Assembly (NCBI RefSeq): GCF_021310995.1
Contig: NZ_CP054150.1
Coordinates: 1,984,001 to 2,048,000 of the forward strand
DNA: 64,000 nt
Reading direction: 5' to 3'
DNA from: Agrobacterium vaccinii
Lineage (GTDB): Bacteria > Pseudomonadota > Alphaproteobacteria > Rhizobiales > Rhizobiaceae
The notes beneath the pieces were generated by a model that saw only the letters and a list, made by a program, of their open reading frames with translations, was not told the DNA's origin and searched no databases. Each line of letters begins with the position of its first letter. The first letter of the stretch is position 1. The position numbers and the translations under genes are program-made. Of this stretch, positions 39,970 through 50,363 are shown piece after piece.

Positions 39970-40866
39970 TTACGCCGCCGATCTTCTCAATGGCCGAAAG
40001 CCCACGTTTTCCAGAACCGCATTGACCAGCGGCGCGCGGTTCATGGTGTAGAGATGGAATTCGTTGACGCCGCGCCGTTGCAGGTCAGCGAGCTGCTCGG
40101 CAGCCACATCAGCGGAAACCTTCGCGCGTCCCGCAGGGTCCTCATCAAAACCGGCAAAACGGTCATCCAGAAATGATGGAACGCTAGTGCCACAACGACC
40201 GGCAAAACGCTTCAACTGCGTCAGGTTCTGGATCGGCATGATACCCGGCACGACTGGAATGGTGATGCCCGCCTTGGCGACACGCTCCATGTAGCGCTCG
40301 AAAATATCATTATCGAAGAAGAATTGCGTCAGCGCCCGCGTCGCACCATTGTCGGCCTTGCGCTTGAGCATATCGATATCGACAGCGTCGCTTTCGCTCT
40401 CCGGGTGCTTTTCGGGATAGGCCGAAACGGAAATCTCGAAATCACCGATCTCGCGCAACCCGCGCACCAGCGCTGCGGCGTTTTCGTAGCCTTCAGGGTG
40501 CGGCTTGTAATCCGTACCGATGCCGGTGGACGGGTCGCCACGCAGGGCCACGAAATGCTTTACGCCCGCCTCGCGGAATTCCTCAACCACATCATGCACT
40601 TCCCTCTTGCTGGCATCCACGCAGGTCAGGTGCGAAGCCGTCGGCAATCCGGCAATGGAGATCATGCGCTGCACGGCCTGAAGCGTGGGAGCCTTGGTGG
40701 TGCCGCCTGCGCCATATGTCACCGACACGAAGTCCGGGTTCCAGCGCGAAAGCTCCTCGACGGTTTCCCACAGCTGCACGTCCATATCCGCGTTTTTGGG
40801 AGGAAAGAACTCGAAGGAAAGCTTGAAATTTCCGTGTTCGCGGTGGTCTGCCTCAGTCTTCGTCAT
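39970..40866 (-). CDS. metF: Methylenetetrahydrofolate reductase MetF
   Basis: MetF reduces 5,10-methylene-THF to 5-methyl-THF with FAD, feeding methionine synthesis. The motifs FEFFPPKN, VTYGAGGTTKA, HLTCVDAS, ALRGDP and TQFFFDND are family signatures. 298 residues from the ATG at 40866, which has GGAGGG upstream. It starts one base after the stop of the ArsR-methyltransferase gene, so the two form an operon probably controlled by the palindrome at 41906. Confidence 0.95.
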   Translation of the reverse strand: MTKTEADHREHGNFKLSFEFFPPKNADMDVQLWETVEELSRWNPDFVSVTYGAGGTTKAPTLQAVQRMISIAGLPTASHLTCVDASKREVHDVVEEFREAGVKHFVALRGDPSTGIGTDYKPHPEGYENAAALVRGLREIGDFEISVSAYPEKHPESESDAVDIDMLKRKADNGATRALTQFFFDNDIFERYMERVAKAGITIPVVPGIMPIQNLTQLKRFAGRCGTSVPSFLDDRFAGFDEDPAGRAKVSADVAAEQLADLQRRGVNEFHLYTMNRAPLVNAVLENVGFRPLRRSAA

Positions 40867-40867
40867 G

Positions 40868-41887
40868 TCATGCCCTCCCGGCGGAAAGAAGTGGTGCGTC
40901 AATCGCCTCCTCGCCCGCAATCAGCAGGCGTGGATCGCGCGCAACCCAGATTGTTACGTCGAGAGACTGGGCAGATGCCTTGCCGGAATGCAGATCGAAT
41001 GCTTTTTCCGGTGTGAGGCCAGCCTTTTTCAGCCACTCTTCCATGGTTTGATGTGAGAAGCCGAGGCGCACATGCGCATGGTCTTCCCTGAGATATTCCA
41101 GCGAATGCGGCGCCAGATCGATGATGACAAGACGCCCGTTGGGGCGCAGCATGCGCGCCGCCTCGGCAAGTGCCATTTCCGGGTGATCGAGGAAGTGCAG
41201 AACCTGATGCACCACCACAAGGTCGAAATCCTGACCTTCCAGCGGCAGGTTCAGAATATCGCCGTGCCGGACAGAGGCATGCGCCACACCGGCCTTGTCG
41301 AGATTGGAGCGGGCAACGGCCAGCATGTCGCGGCTGGCATCGATACCGATGGCGCGGCGATAGGTGCCGCTGAACAATTGCAGGATGCGGCCCGTGCCGG
41401 TTCCCAGATCGAGCATCGAATCGACCGGCGTCGTGCCGATCAGTTTCAAAAGCGCACCTTCCACCGCATCATCGCTGACGTGCAGGCGGCGAAGCTCGTC
41501 CCAGGCCGAAGCGTTGCGGCTGAAGTAATCCTGCGCCCGCTCAGCCCTCACCCGCTTGACCGCAGAGAGACGCTCGCTATCACGCAGCAGAACGGAATCC
41601 GTGGGCGATGCGACAGCCAGCAACTGCTTTATCATCTCGGCGGACTTGCCATCCTGACGCAAACGGAAGTATGCCCACGCACCCTCCTGGTAACGGTCAA
41701 CAAGATTTTCCTCGGCCAGAAGCTTCAGGTGACGCGAGATGCGCGGCTGCGACTGACCCAGAATCTCGGTCAGATCCGTCACGGTCAAATCGCCAGCCGC
41801 CAGAAGCGCCAGCAGACGAAACCGCGTAGGCTCCCCCGCCGCCTTCAACAGCCCAACCAGATTATCAAGCCCTAAAGCCAACACCAC
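40868..41887 (-). CDS. ArsR-type regulator fused to SAM-dependent methyltransferase
   Basis: A 339-residue two-domain protein. Residues 1-95 are an ArsR winged helix (EPTRFRLLALLAAGDLTVTDLTEILGQSQPRISRHLKLL). Residues 110-320 are a class I methyltransferase (MLDLGTGTGRILQLFS, AIGIDASRDML, VVVHQVLHFLDHP). Such fusions next to metF are common in Rhizobiales, and SAM or SAH is the likely signal, though the ligand is inferred. A GTG start at 41887 has GAGG four bases upstream. An 18-bp palindrome lies 19 bases upstream of that start and is probably its own operator. Confidence 0.88.
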   Translation of the reverse strand: MVLALGLDNLVGLLKAAGEPTRFRLLALLAAGDLTVTDLTEILGQSQPRISRHLKLLAEENLVDRYQEGAWAYFRLRQDGKSAEMIKQLLAVASPTDSVLLRDSERLSAVKRVRAERAQDYFSRNASAWDELRRLHVSDDAVEGALLKLIGTTPVDSMLDLGTGTGRILQLFSGTYRRAIGIDASRDMLAVARSNLDKAGVAHASVRHGDILNLPLEGQDFDLVVVHQVLHFLDHPEMALAEAARMLRPNGRLVIIDLAPHSLEYLREDHAHVRLGFSHQTMEEWLKKAGLTPEKAFDLHSGKASAQSLDVTIWVARDPRLLIAGEEAIDAPLLSAGRA

Positions 41888-41905
41888 ACCTCAAGCCAAT
41901 CAACA

Positions 41906-41923
41906 TATAAAGATATCTTTATA
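41906..41923. promoter_or_regulatory. Perfect 18-bp palindrome: operator of the ArsR-methyltransferase/metF operon
   Basis: TATAAAGATATCTTTATA is perfectly self-complementary and lies immediately upstream of the regulator gene. Its form, AAAGATATCTTT, is typical of ArsR-family operators controlling methionine and SAH metabolism genes. Autoregulation is inferred from position. Confidence 0.7.
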
Positions 41924-42033
41924 CGATTAGCGCGGATATGCAAGACGGGTGCGTCGCTGGGCACCAGAAAATCGACACATGAATTTCAGCCGCTGCTTTG
42001 CTTTGACCGGTGGGCGGAACACGCAGTGTCTGC

Positions 42034-42474
42034 TCATGGCAGAAGCGCCGCCCCTGCTTTCTCACTCCCCAGAATGTCACCGGGATTCCGCAATGGACAA
42101 TCCTTCACGGACAGGCACCCGCATCCGATACAGCCTTCCAGATCGTCTCTCAACTGCGTCAGCTTGTCGATCCGGCTCTGGAGTGCCGCCCGCCACGCGC
42201 TGGCGAGTTTCTTCCAGTCTTCGGCATTCGGCGTCCGACCATTCGGCAATCCCGATAAGGCCTCCTTGATTTCAGCAAGCGGAATACCAGCCTGTTGGGC
42301 AATCCTGATAACGGCCACACGGCGCAAAATCTCTCGCGGATAGCGCCGCTGGTTTCCGGCATTGCGCGACGCTGCCAAAAGCCCTTTCGCCTCATAGAAA
42401 TGGATCGTGGAAACGGCAACGCCGCAGCGCCTGGCCACCTCGCCAACCGACAGCTCCCGATGAATATCAACCAT
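42034..42474 (-). CDS. soxR: Redox-sensing regulator SoxR
   Basis: A 146-residue MerR-family activator with helix-turn-helix ([21 protein letters not shown]) and the SoxR [2Fe-2S] ligand set C115, C118, C120, C126 (CIGCGC then VKDC). Oxidation of the cluster by redox-cycling compounds turns it into an activator. It is divergent from a VOC-family gene and the box between them fits SoxR. Confidence 0.96.
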   Translation of the reverse strand: MVDIHRELSVGEVARRCGVAVSTIHFYEAKGLLAASRNAGNQRRYPREILRRVAVIRIAQQAGIPLAEIKEALSGLPNGRTPNAEDWKKLASAWRAALQSRIDKLTQLRDDLEGCIGCGCLSVKDCPLRNPGDILGSEKAGAALLP

Positions 42475-42480
42475 ACCCTA

Positions 42481-42511
42481 TTGACCTCAACTATAGTTGA
42501 GGTCGTATGAA
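42481..42511 (+). promoter_or_regulatory. SoxR-type promoter for the VOC gene
   Basis: TTGACC (-35, 42481-42486) and TATGAA (-10, 42506-42511) are 19 bases apart, the overlong spacing typical of MerR-family promoters. The palindrome CCTCAACTATAGTTGAGG is centred in the spacer and matches the SoxR box pattern CCTCAA...TTGAGG. It should activate the plus-strand gene when SoxR is oxidised. Confidence 0.8.
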
Positions 42512-42561
42512 CCCTATCAACTCATCAATCAAGCGTCAGTACGACCAACAGGAGTTGAACC

Positions 42562-43026
42562 ATGATTTCCATCAAAGGCCTTTACGAGACCCATCTGACC
42601 GTCTCGAACCTCGATCGCTCGATCGATTTCTACCGTGACGTCGTCGGCCTTGAACTGGCGCACACCATAGCGGACCGAAACGTCGCCTTCTTCTGGATCG
42701 GCGGGCGCGAAACTTCCATGCTCGGCCTATGGTCGATCCACAGTTCACCGATGCGAATGAGGCTGCACATCGCGTTTCAGACGACAATCGATCAGGTCAT
42801 CGAAGCGCCCGCATACCTGCGCACCCAAGGCATCGTTCCGCGCAACGGCGCAGGCATGGAAATCAACGAACCCAGCGTCTTCCCCTGGATGCCATCGGCC
42901 AACGTCTATTTCAACGATCCCGACGGCCATCAGCTGGAATATATCACGATTTTACCGGGCAAGGCTCGGCCCGACATTCCGGGTATGATGACGCTTTCGG
43001 AGTGGAACGCGCTCGATAAAGGCTAG
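42562..43026 (+). CDS. VOC (glyoxalase/bleomycin-resistance) family protein
   Basis: A 154-residue protein with the VOC fold: LYETHLTVSNLDRSIDFYRDVVGLELAHTI, then WIGGRETSMLGLW and a C-terminal VYFNDPDGHQLEYITI, with possible metal ligands H and E. AGGAG lies upstream of the ATG. The SoxR-type promoter suggests a role in handling redox-active or electrophilic compounds, perhaps fosfomycin/glyoxalase-like chemistry, but the reaction is unknown. Confidence 0.88.
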   Translation: MISIKGLYETHLTVSNLDRSIDFYRDVVGLELAHTIADRNVAFFWIGGRETSMLGLWSIHSSPMRMRLHIAFQTTIDQVIEAPAYLRTQGIVPRNGAGMEINEPSVFPWMPSANVYFNDPDGHQLEYITILPGKARPDIPGMMTLSEWNALDKG

Positions 43027-43063
43027 CGCTGCAACGCGTGAGATATTCGACGCCTCATATAGC

Positions 43064-43092
43064 AAAAGAGGCGGCAAGTGCCGCCTCTCTCA
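43064..43092. terminator. Terminator between VOC gene and chemoreceptor gene
   Basis: GAGGCGGCA and TGCCGCCTC pair around a 2-base loop; on the minus strand TTTTGC follows. It lies between convergent genes. Confidence 0.8.
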
Positions 43093-43109
43093 GTTCTATT
43101 TTGTAAAAC

Positions 43110-45547
<2,438 letters not shown>

Positions 45548-45581
45548 CAAAATAAAAGCCGCTGCATCAAATTGATGCAGC
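45548..45581 (-). terminator. Terminator of the ettA 3' fragment
   Basis: GCTGCATCAA and TTGATGCAGC form a perfect 10-bp stem; on the minus strand GGCTTTTATTTTGGG follows. It lies 34 bases past the stop of the ettA fragment, as a terminator would in an intact gene. Confidence 0.75.
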
Positions 45582-45614
45582 GACTTTCAAAGCTTCGCTT
45601 ATTTTATCGGCAGA

Positions 45615-45714
45615 TCAGCGCGTCAAACGCTTACACGCCTGGCTTCCCGGGTTCAGCGCATCTGCACCCAGACGACGGATCTTGTCCTGTTCGTAGTCTT
45701 CAAAGTTGCCTTCG
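45615..45714 (-). pseudogene. Duplicated 3' end of ettA
   Basis: The minus strand here encodes EGNFEDYEQDKIRRLGAD then ALNPGSQACKRLTR and a TGA stop. This is the last 32 residues of the full EttA encoded at 48609, with one change (Tyr to Cys). The DNA is about 91% identical over roughly 100 bases. Homology ends abruptly after GTTGCCTTCG. It marks one boundary of the 45.7-48.6 kb segment. Confidence 0.9.
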
Positions 45715-45766
45715 TGGCAAGGTCATCGGTCGGGAAGGCGGCTACCCTATCTCTGATCAACAAAAT

Positions 45767-46474
45767 CTATGGTAACTGCGTGACATGGCCATTTCCACGT
45801 ATCTCCGAGCGACGCAGGACCGCATTGCCGAACAGATCGATATTTCCGTTTCCGGAGATCGAAACATCGGCGCTTGTCTTCGCTGTTATCTCTGCATCAC
45901 CGTTTCCGCGAATATCGATCTTTGCCGATTGAGTCGTCAAATTCTTGAGCATCGCCTTACCCGAGCCCGAAATAGTCAGATCGACGTTCTCTGTGGTCCC
46001 GGCAGCAATGATGCTCCCGCTTCCTCGAAGATCAAACCGTATCTTGGGTTGGTCAACATTCATCAAGCCAAGCTCAACATTGCCGTTTAACTTCCAACTG
46101 GCAATGGCTGGGCCGGATATACGCACATCCAGCGGAGATGCTGGCCAGCCAGGATCGCAGTTCAAGCTTAATTTTCCGCCCTCCATCCGAACATGGTCAA
46201 GCAAGCTTCGATTGCCGCTTATGACCATTTCCGGCCTTTCTCCACGCTCGTAGCGCACTGTGGCCGGTAGACTGATCTCCAGACTGTCAACCACATCGAA
46301 AGGTAAAGTGATTTGATCATCCGCAGAAACGGATGATCCGCAAGTCGATCCCACGGCACCCCACAATATCTTCACGTCGCCGGGGTTATGTCCGGCAAGC
46401 CCAATGCCCACCGCCAGAAAAGCGACCGCTCCTGTCAGCCCTGCCGCTGCCACCAATACCAGTCTTCGGGTCAT
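45767..46474 (-). CDS. GIN-domain (DUF2807) putative exported protein
   Basis: A 235-residue protein with an N-terminal signal/anchor (MTRRLVLVAAAGLTGAVAFLAVGIG), then a right-handed beta-helix of the GIN/DUF2807 type with repeated G-N-G and G-S-G turns (LRGSGSIIAAG, ISGSGKAML, IRGNGDAEI, ISGNGNIDL). Such proteins are called putative adhesin heads, but function is unproven. It is the third gene of the padR-HAAS-GIN module. Confidence 0.85.
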   Translation of the reverse strand: MTRRLVLVAAAGLTGAVAFLAVGIGLAGHNPGDVKILWGAVGSTCGSSVSADDQITLPFDVVDSLEISLPATVRYERGERPEMVISGNRSLLDHVRMEGGKLSLNCDPGWPASPLDVRISGPAIASWKLNGNVELGLMNVDQPKIRFDLRGSGSIIAAGTTENVDLTISGSGKAMLKNLTTQSAKIDIRGNGDAEITAKTSADVSISGNGNIDLFGNAVLRRSEIRGNGHVTQLP

Positions 46475-46501
46475 TTTATCATCCTTGAAAAAAGGGTAGC
46501 G

Positions 46502-47074
46502 TCAAAGGCCGCCTTGAGCTGGCGTGGCCAATTTAAAATGCAGTCGGGCATAACGCCCAAACAGGCGGATGCCGGATCCCACCGCCAACAGCAGCAAAGC
46601 GCCGCCGCCTATGAAGAAGCTGATCAGCCCCACACCGATGAAGACATTACCCACTATCGTCGCAAGAGTGCTACCGGCTTGAAAAACCACAGCAGTAAAG
46701 ATGATTTTGAGGCCAAAGGCGCCAATGGCTGCGAGAGCCAGAGCAAAGCCCAAGATCGCGGCGCTCATTATAAAAAGCATCGGCAGGAGTAAAACCACGT
46801 CCAGAATGGCCAACCCCGCCAGCGCCACAACCGCTGCCAGCATGTTCGAGACACTCCATTGCGCCTCGAAGCGACGCAGACCCGCATCCGCTTTAAGTTC
46901 TCGTGCAATTCTGGCCGGATCACCCAAGGCAGCAGCGACCTCGGCTTGCTGCCGACCGGAGATTTCAGACTCTGCGAAATGGGCAGAATAGTCTTCAACG
47001 ATATCGTCAATCTCATGAGGCGGCAGGCCCTTTAGACCGCGTCTCAATGCGTGCAGAAAGGCGTCTCTGGTCAT
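46502..47074 (-). CDS. HAAS/DUF1700-type membrane protein
   Basis: The N-terminal 65 residues (MTRDAFLHALRRGLKGLPPHEIDDIVEDYSAHF, AAALGDPARIARELKADA) are the HAAS helical domain found in proteins linked to PadR regulators. About four membrane segments follow (85-190). 190 residues from the ATG at 47074, which has GGAGG upstream and overlaps the padR stop by four bases. It may present a membrane signal to PadR; the exact function is unknown. Confidence 0.85.
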   Translation of the reverse strand: MTRDAFLHALRRGLKGLPPHEIDDIVEDYSAHFAESEISGRQQAEVAAALGDPARIARELKADAGLRRFEAQWSVSNMLAAVVALAGLAILDVVLLLPMLFIMSAAILGFALALAAIGAFGLKIIFTAVVFQAGSTLATIVGNVFIGVGLISFFIGGGALLLLAVGSGIRLFGRYARLHFKLATPAQGGL

Positions 47075-47397
47075 TTCAAATCCTCCAGAAGTTTTTCGAC
47101 CGAGCCCGCAAAGGAGCGCCAATCCCGTCGATGAGCTTCGAAAACCGTCTGACCCAAAGGCGTTAGCCGATAATATTTTCGAGGTGGCCCGCTGCTCGAT
47201 TCAACCAGACGCGTAGCCACCAGGCCGTCATTCTGCATGCGCCGCATCAGCGGATAAATCGTGCCTTCGCCCATTCCCACCGCCGCGACCAAGGTGCTGG
47301 CGATTTCGTAACCATAGCTCTCCCCCCGTGACAAAACGGCCAGAACGCATAGGTCGAGAGCGCCTTTTCTCAACTGAACCTGGATCGAGTCGACCAT
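47071..47397 (-). CDS. PadR-family transcriptional regulator
   Basis: A 108-residue winged-helix repressor: LRKGALDLCVLAVLSRGESYGYEIA, then MGEGTIYPLMRRMQNDGLVATRLVESSSGPPRKYYRLTPLG, the standard PadR core. It heads an operon with the HAAS and GIN genes. A symmetric site fills the 17-base spacer of its predicted promoter, indicating autorepression. The ligand is unknown. Confidence 0.93.
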   Translation of the reverse strand: MVDSIQVQLRKGALDLCVLAVLSRGESYGYEIASTLVAAVGMGEGTIYPLMRRMQNDGLVATRLVESSSGPPRKYYRLTPLGQTVFEAHRRDWRSFAGSVEKLLEDLK

Positions 47398-47419
47398 TCC
47401 ATTCCCCGTGTTTACAAAA

Positions 47420-47448
47420 CATATATAACACGGTACCTGTTATTGCAA
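47420..47448 (-). promoter_or_regulatory. Predicted padR promoter with operator in the spacer
   Basis: On the minus strand TTGCAA (47448-47443) and TATATG (47425-47420) are 17 bases apart. The spacer (47426-47442) is TAACA-N7-TGTTA with an inner GGTACC, a plausible binding site for a PadR dimer. Confidence 0.6.
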
Positions 47449-47545
47449 GGTAGTGAGAACTAGATATCGAAGTTCACCATTTCATCGGCGACAACCCGTT
47501 CGGGAACCGGTTGCACAGCAGTTTTCGCGAGCAGGAGAAATCATC

Positions 47546-48529
47546 ATGAAGCGCTTACATCTGGCTCTTGCCGCCAGCTTTTGTCTGGCCATATCGCCCG
47601 TTCAGGCAGCAGGCCTGAAATTCCTCCACATTCCTGACGGGCCGAATGGTCCCGCCATAGACGCGGCAATGTGGTCGCCCTGCATACAGGCGCCTGCCGA
47701 TGTGAAAATCAAATCCATGACGTTACCGGCAGTGCTAGATTGCCCGATTTCCGGGAACAAACTACCGCTCGTGATTGTATCGCATGGCTATGGCGGATGG
47801 TATTTCGGTCATCATGACACTGCCGAGGCCTTGGCCGATTTCGGCTTTATCGTCGTCGCCATCAATCATCCCAACGCAAACTATGCCGATATGAGCCGCG
47901 CGAATGGTTTGGGCGCCCTCATCAACAGACCCGCTGATATCAAGCGAACCGTCGATTTCATGCTCACGGCATTTCCCGACAGGTCCAAGATCGATCCGCA
48001 ACGGATCGGGTTCTATGGCTTCTCCCAAGGTGGCTATACTGGTCTTGTCGTTGCCGGTGCCAATCCAGATTTCAGCAAATTACCGCCGCGCTGCGCAGAC
48101 CCGAAAGCAACAGACTGCCCGCCACCAAATCAAGCCCGTCCTGCGCAACAAAAGACACTGCCACTCGCGCCGCTGACACACGACCCACGCATCAAGGCCA
48201 TGGTCGTCGCAGACCCTTTGAGCATTGTGTTTCAAACGCCAGATAGCGTGAAGGATGTCACAATTCCACTTCAGCTATGGGGCTCGCAGCTAGGTGGGGG
48301 TGGCGGCGCATCGCCAAAAGATGTTGCGACATTGGCGCGAGTCCTGCCCGAAAAGCCCGATGTACGGATCGTGCCCAATGCCGTCCACATGTCGTTTCTG
48401 ACGATGTGCCCCATAGGCCGGGAGTCGTCGGACGCCTGCAAGGATGCCCCTGGCTTTGACCGAACAGCCTTCCACAGGCAATTCAATGCCGAGGTGGTCG
48501 CTTTCTTCCAACGACACCTCGCGGAATAA
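47546..48529 (+). CDS. Secreted alpha/beta hydrolase (dienelactone hydrolase-like)
   Basis: A 327-residue protein with a signal peptide (to about residue 22, VQAAG) and an alpha/beta-hydrolase fold: IVSHGYGGWYFGHHDTAEALADFGFIVVAINHP (oxyanion region), GFYGFSQGGYTG with the nucleophile Ser, and a late NAVHMSF His. It resembles predicted dienelactone hydrolases/PAF-acetylhydrolase-like esterases. The ATG at 47546 has AGGAG upstream. Divergent from padR, so it may share its control. Substrate unknown. Confidence 0.85.
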   Translation: MKRLHLALAASFCLAISPVQAAGLKFLHIPDGPNGPAIDAAMWSPCIQAPADVKIKSMTLPAVLDCPISGNKLPLVIVSHGYGGWYFGHHDTAEALADFGFIVVAINHPNANYADMSRANGLGALINRPADIKRTVDFMLTAFPDRSKIDPQRIGFYGFSQGGYTGLVVAGANPDFSKLPPRCADPKATDCPPPNQARPAQQKTLPLAPLTHDPRIKAMVVADPLSIVFQTPDSVKDVTIPLQLWGSQLGGGGGASPKDVATLARVLPEKPDVRIVPNAVHMSFLTMCPIGRESSDACKDAPGFDRTAFHRQFNAEVVAFFQRHLAE

Positions 48530-48539
48530 AACGGTCAAA

Positions 48540-48582
48540 CATAAAAAACAAAACCCGTCGTATTCATGGAATACGACGGGTT
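48540..48582 (-). terminator. Terminator of ettA
   Basis: AACCCGTCGTATT and AATACGACGGGTT form a perfect 13-bp stem; on the minus strand it is followed by TTGTTTTTTAT. Confidence 0.85.
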
Positions 48583-48608
48583 CGGTATCGTGTCAGTTCA
48601 GGCGCAGA

Positions 48609-50258
48609 TCACCGTGTCAAACGCTTGTAAGCCTGGCTGCCCGGATTCAGCGCATCTGCACCCAGACGGCGGATCTTGTCCTGTTCGTAGTCTTCGAAGT
48701 TGCCTTCGAACCATTCCACATGGCCGTCGCCTTCGAAGGCGAGGATGTGGGTGGCAAGGCGGTCGAGGAACATTCTATCATGGCTGATGATGATGGCGCA
48801 GCCAGCGAAGTTTTCGAGCGCTGTTTCCAGCGCGCCGAGTGTTTCCGTATCAAGGTCGTTGGTCGGTTCGTCGAGGAGGAGAACGTTGCCGCCCGCCTTC
48901 AGCATCTTGGCAAGGTGCACGCGGTTGCGCTGACCACCGGAGAGGTTGCCGACCTTCTGCTGCTGGTCGCCACCCTTGAAGTTGAACGCACCGCAATATG
49001 CACGGCTGTTCATGTCGAACTTGCCAAGCTTGATGACTTCGGCACCGCCGGAGATTTCTTCCCAGACGGTCTTGCTGCCATCCAGCGCATCACGGCTCTG
49101 GTCGACATAGCCAAGCTGCACGGTCTCGCCGATGCGAACCGAACCGCTATCGGGCTTTTCCTGACCAGTGATCATCTTGAACAGCGTCGTCTTACCGGCA
49201 CCATTCGGGCCGATGATACCGACGATACCGCCCGGTGGCAGCTTGATCGAGAGATCGTTGATCAGCGTGCGGCCTTCGAAGCCCTTGACGATGCCTTCCA
49301 TCTCGATGACCACCTGGCCGAGACGTTCCGACACCGGAATGATGATCTGCGCGTCGCCGGGGCGCTGCTTGTCGGCGGCATCCACCAGCTGCTCGTAGGA
49401 CTTGATACGCGCCTTCGACTTGGCCTGACGCGCCTTGGGGCTGGATGCGATCCATTCCTGTTCGCGCGAAATCGCCTTCTGGCGGCCTGCGTCTTCGCGG
49501 GCTTCCTGCTGCATGCGCTTGGCCTTCGCCGTCAGATACGCAGAATAGTTGCCTTCGTAAGGAATGCCACGGCCACGGTCGAGCTCGAGAATCCAGCCTG
49601 TGACGTTATCCAGGAAGTATCTATCGTGGGTAATCATCATCACGGCGCCGGGGTAATCGCGCAGGTGCTTTTCGAGCCATGCGATGGTTTCGGCGTCAAG
49701 GTGGTTGGTCGGTTCGTCGAGCAGCAACAGGTCCGGCTTGGACAGAAGCAGACGGCAAAGCGCGATACGACGGCGCTCACCACCCGATAGCAGGGAAACG
49801 TCGCTCTCTTTTGGCGGGCAGCGCAGGGCTTCCATCGCCATTTCGACCTGCTGTTCCAGATCCCACAGGTTCTGGCTGTCGATGATGTCCTGAAGCTTGG
49901 CACCTTCATCGGCGGTCTCATCGGAATAGTTCATCATCAGTTCGTTGTAACGCTCAAGCACAGCCGTCTTGTCGGCCACGCCCACCATGACGTTTTCGAA
50001 CGCGGTCTTGGTCTCGTCCAGATGCGGTTCCTGCTCGAGGTAACCGACGGTCGCACCTTCGGCCAGCCAGGCTTCACCGGTGAATTCCTTGTCCTGACCG
50101 GCGATGATGCGCAGCACCGTGGACTTACCGGCACCGTTGGGGCCGAGAATACCGATCTTGGCATCGGGGTAGAACGACAGGTTGACGTTCTCGAGAATCT
50201 TCTTTGCGCCGTAAGACTTGTTCAGCCCCGACATGTGGTAGATGAATTGGCGTGCCAT
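48609..50258 (-). CDS. ettA: ABC-F translational throttle EttA
   Basis: A 549-residue ABC-F protein with two ATPase domains: Walker A GPNGAGKST (N) and GPNGAGKTT (C), signatures LLSGGERRRIALC and LSGGQRNRVHLAK, and no membrane domain. The MARQFIYHMSGLNKSYG start and the inter-domain P-site linker region are EttA-like. It binds the ribosomal E site and gates elongation by ATP/ADP ratio. Its last 32 codons are duplicated at 45615. Confidence 0.95.
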   Translation of the reverse strand: MARQFIYHMSGLNKSYGAKKILENVNLSFYPDAKIGILGPNGAGKSTVLRIIAGQDKEFTGEAWLAEGATVGYLEQEPHLDETKTAFENVMVGVADKTAVLERYNELMMNYSDETADEGAKLQDIIDSQNLWDLEQQVEMAMEALRCPPKESDVSLLSGGERRRIALCRLLLSKPDLLLLDEPTNHLDAETIAWLEKHLRDYPGAVMMITHDRYFLDNVTGWILELDRGRGIPYEGNYSAYLTAKAKRMQQEAREDAGRQKAISREQEWIASSPKARQAKSKARIKSYEQLVDAADKQRPGDAQIIIPVSERLGQVVIEMEGIVKGFEGRTLINDLSIKLPPGGIVGIIGPNGAGKTTLFKMITGQEKPDSGSVRIGETVQLGYVDQSRDALDGSKTVWEEISGGAEVIKLGKFDMNSRAYCGAFNFKGGDQQQKVGNLSGGQRNRVHLAKMLKAGGNVLLLDEPTNDLDTETLGALETALENFAGCAIIISHDRMFLDRLATHILAFEGDGHVEWFEGNFEDYEQDKIRRLGADALNPGSQAYKRLTR

Positions 50259-50363
50259 TGTAGCGAATGCTCCACGTCAGTTTGGGAAAGTTGCCGCTAT
50301 GTAGGGTAAATAGGGCGTTGGAGCAACCTCCAACCAAGAATAAGCCAAGCTGTGGAGACGGGA

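Noticed and set aside
45714-45760. Continuation of ettA homology beyond the 100-base duplicated end
   Set aside because: TGGCAAGG recurs, but the rest does not align without a large gap, so homology is not claimed there.
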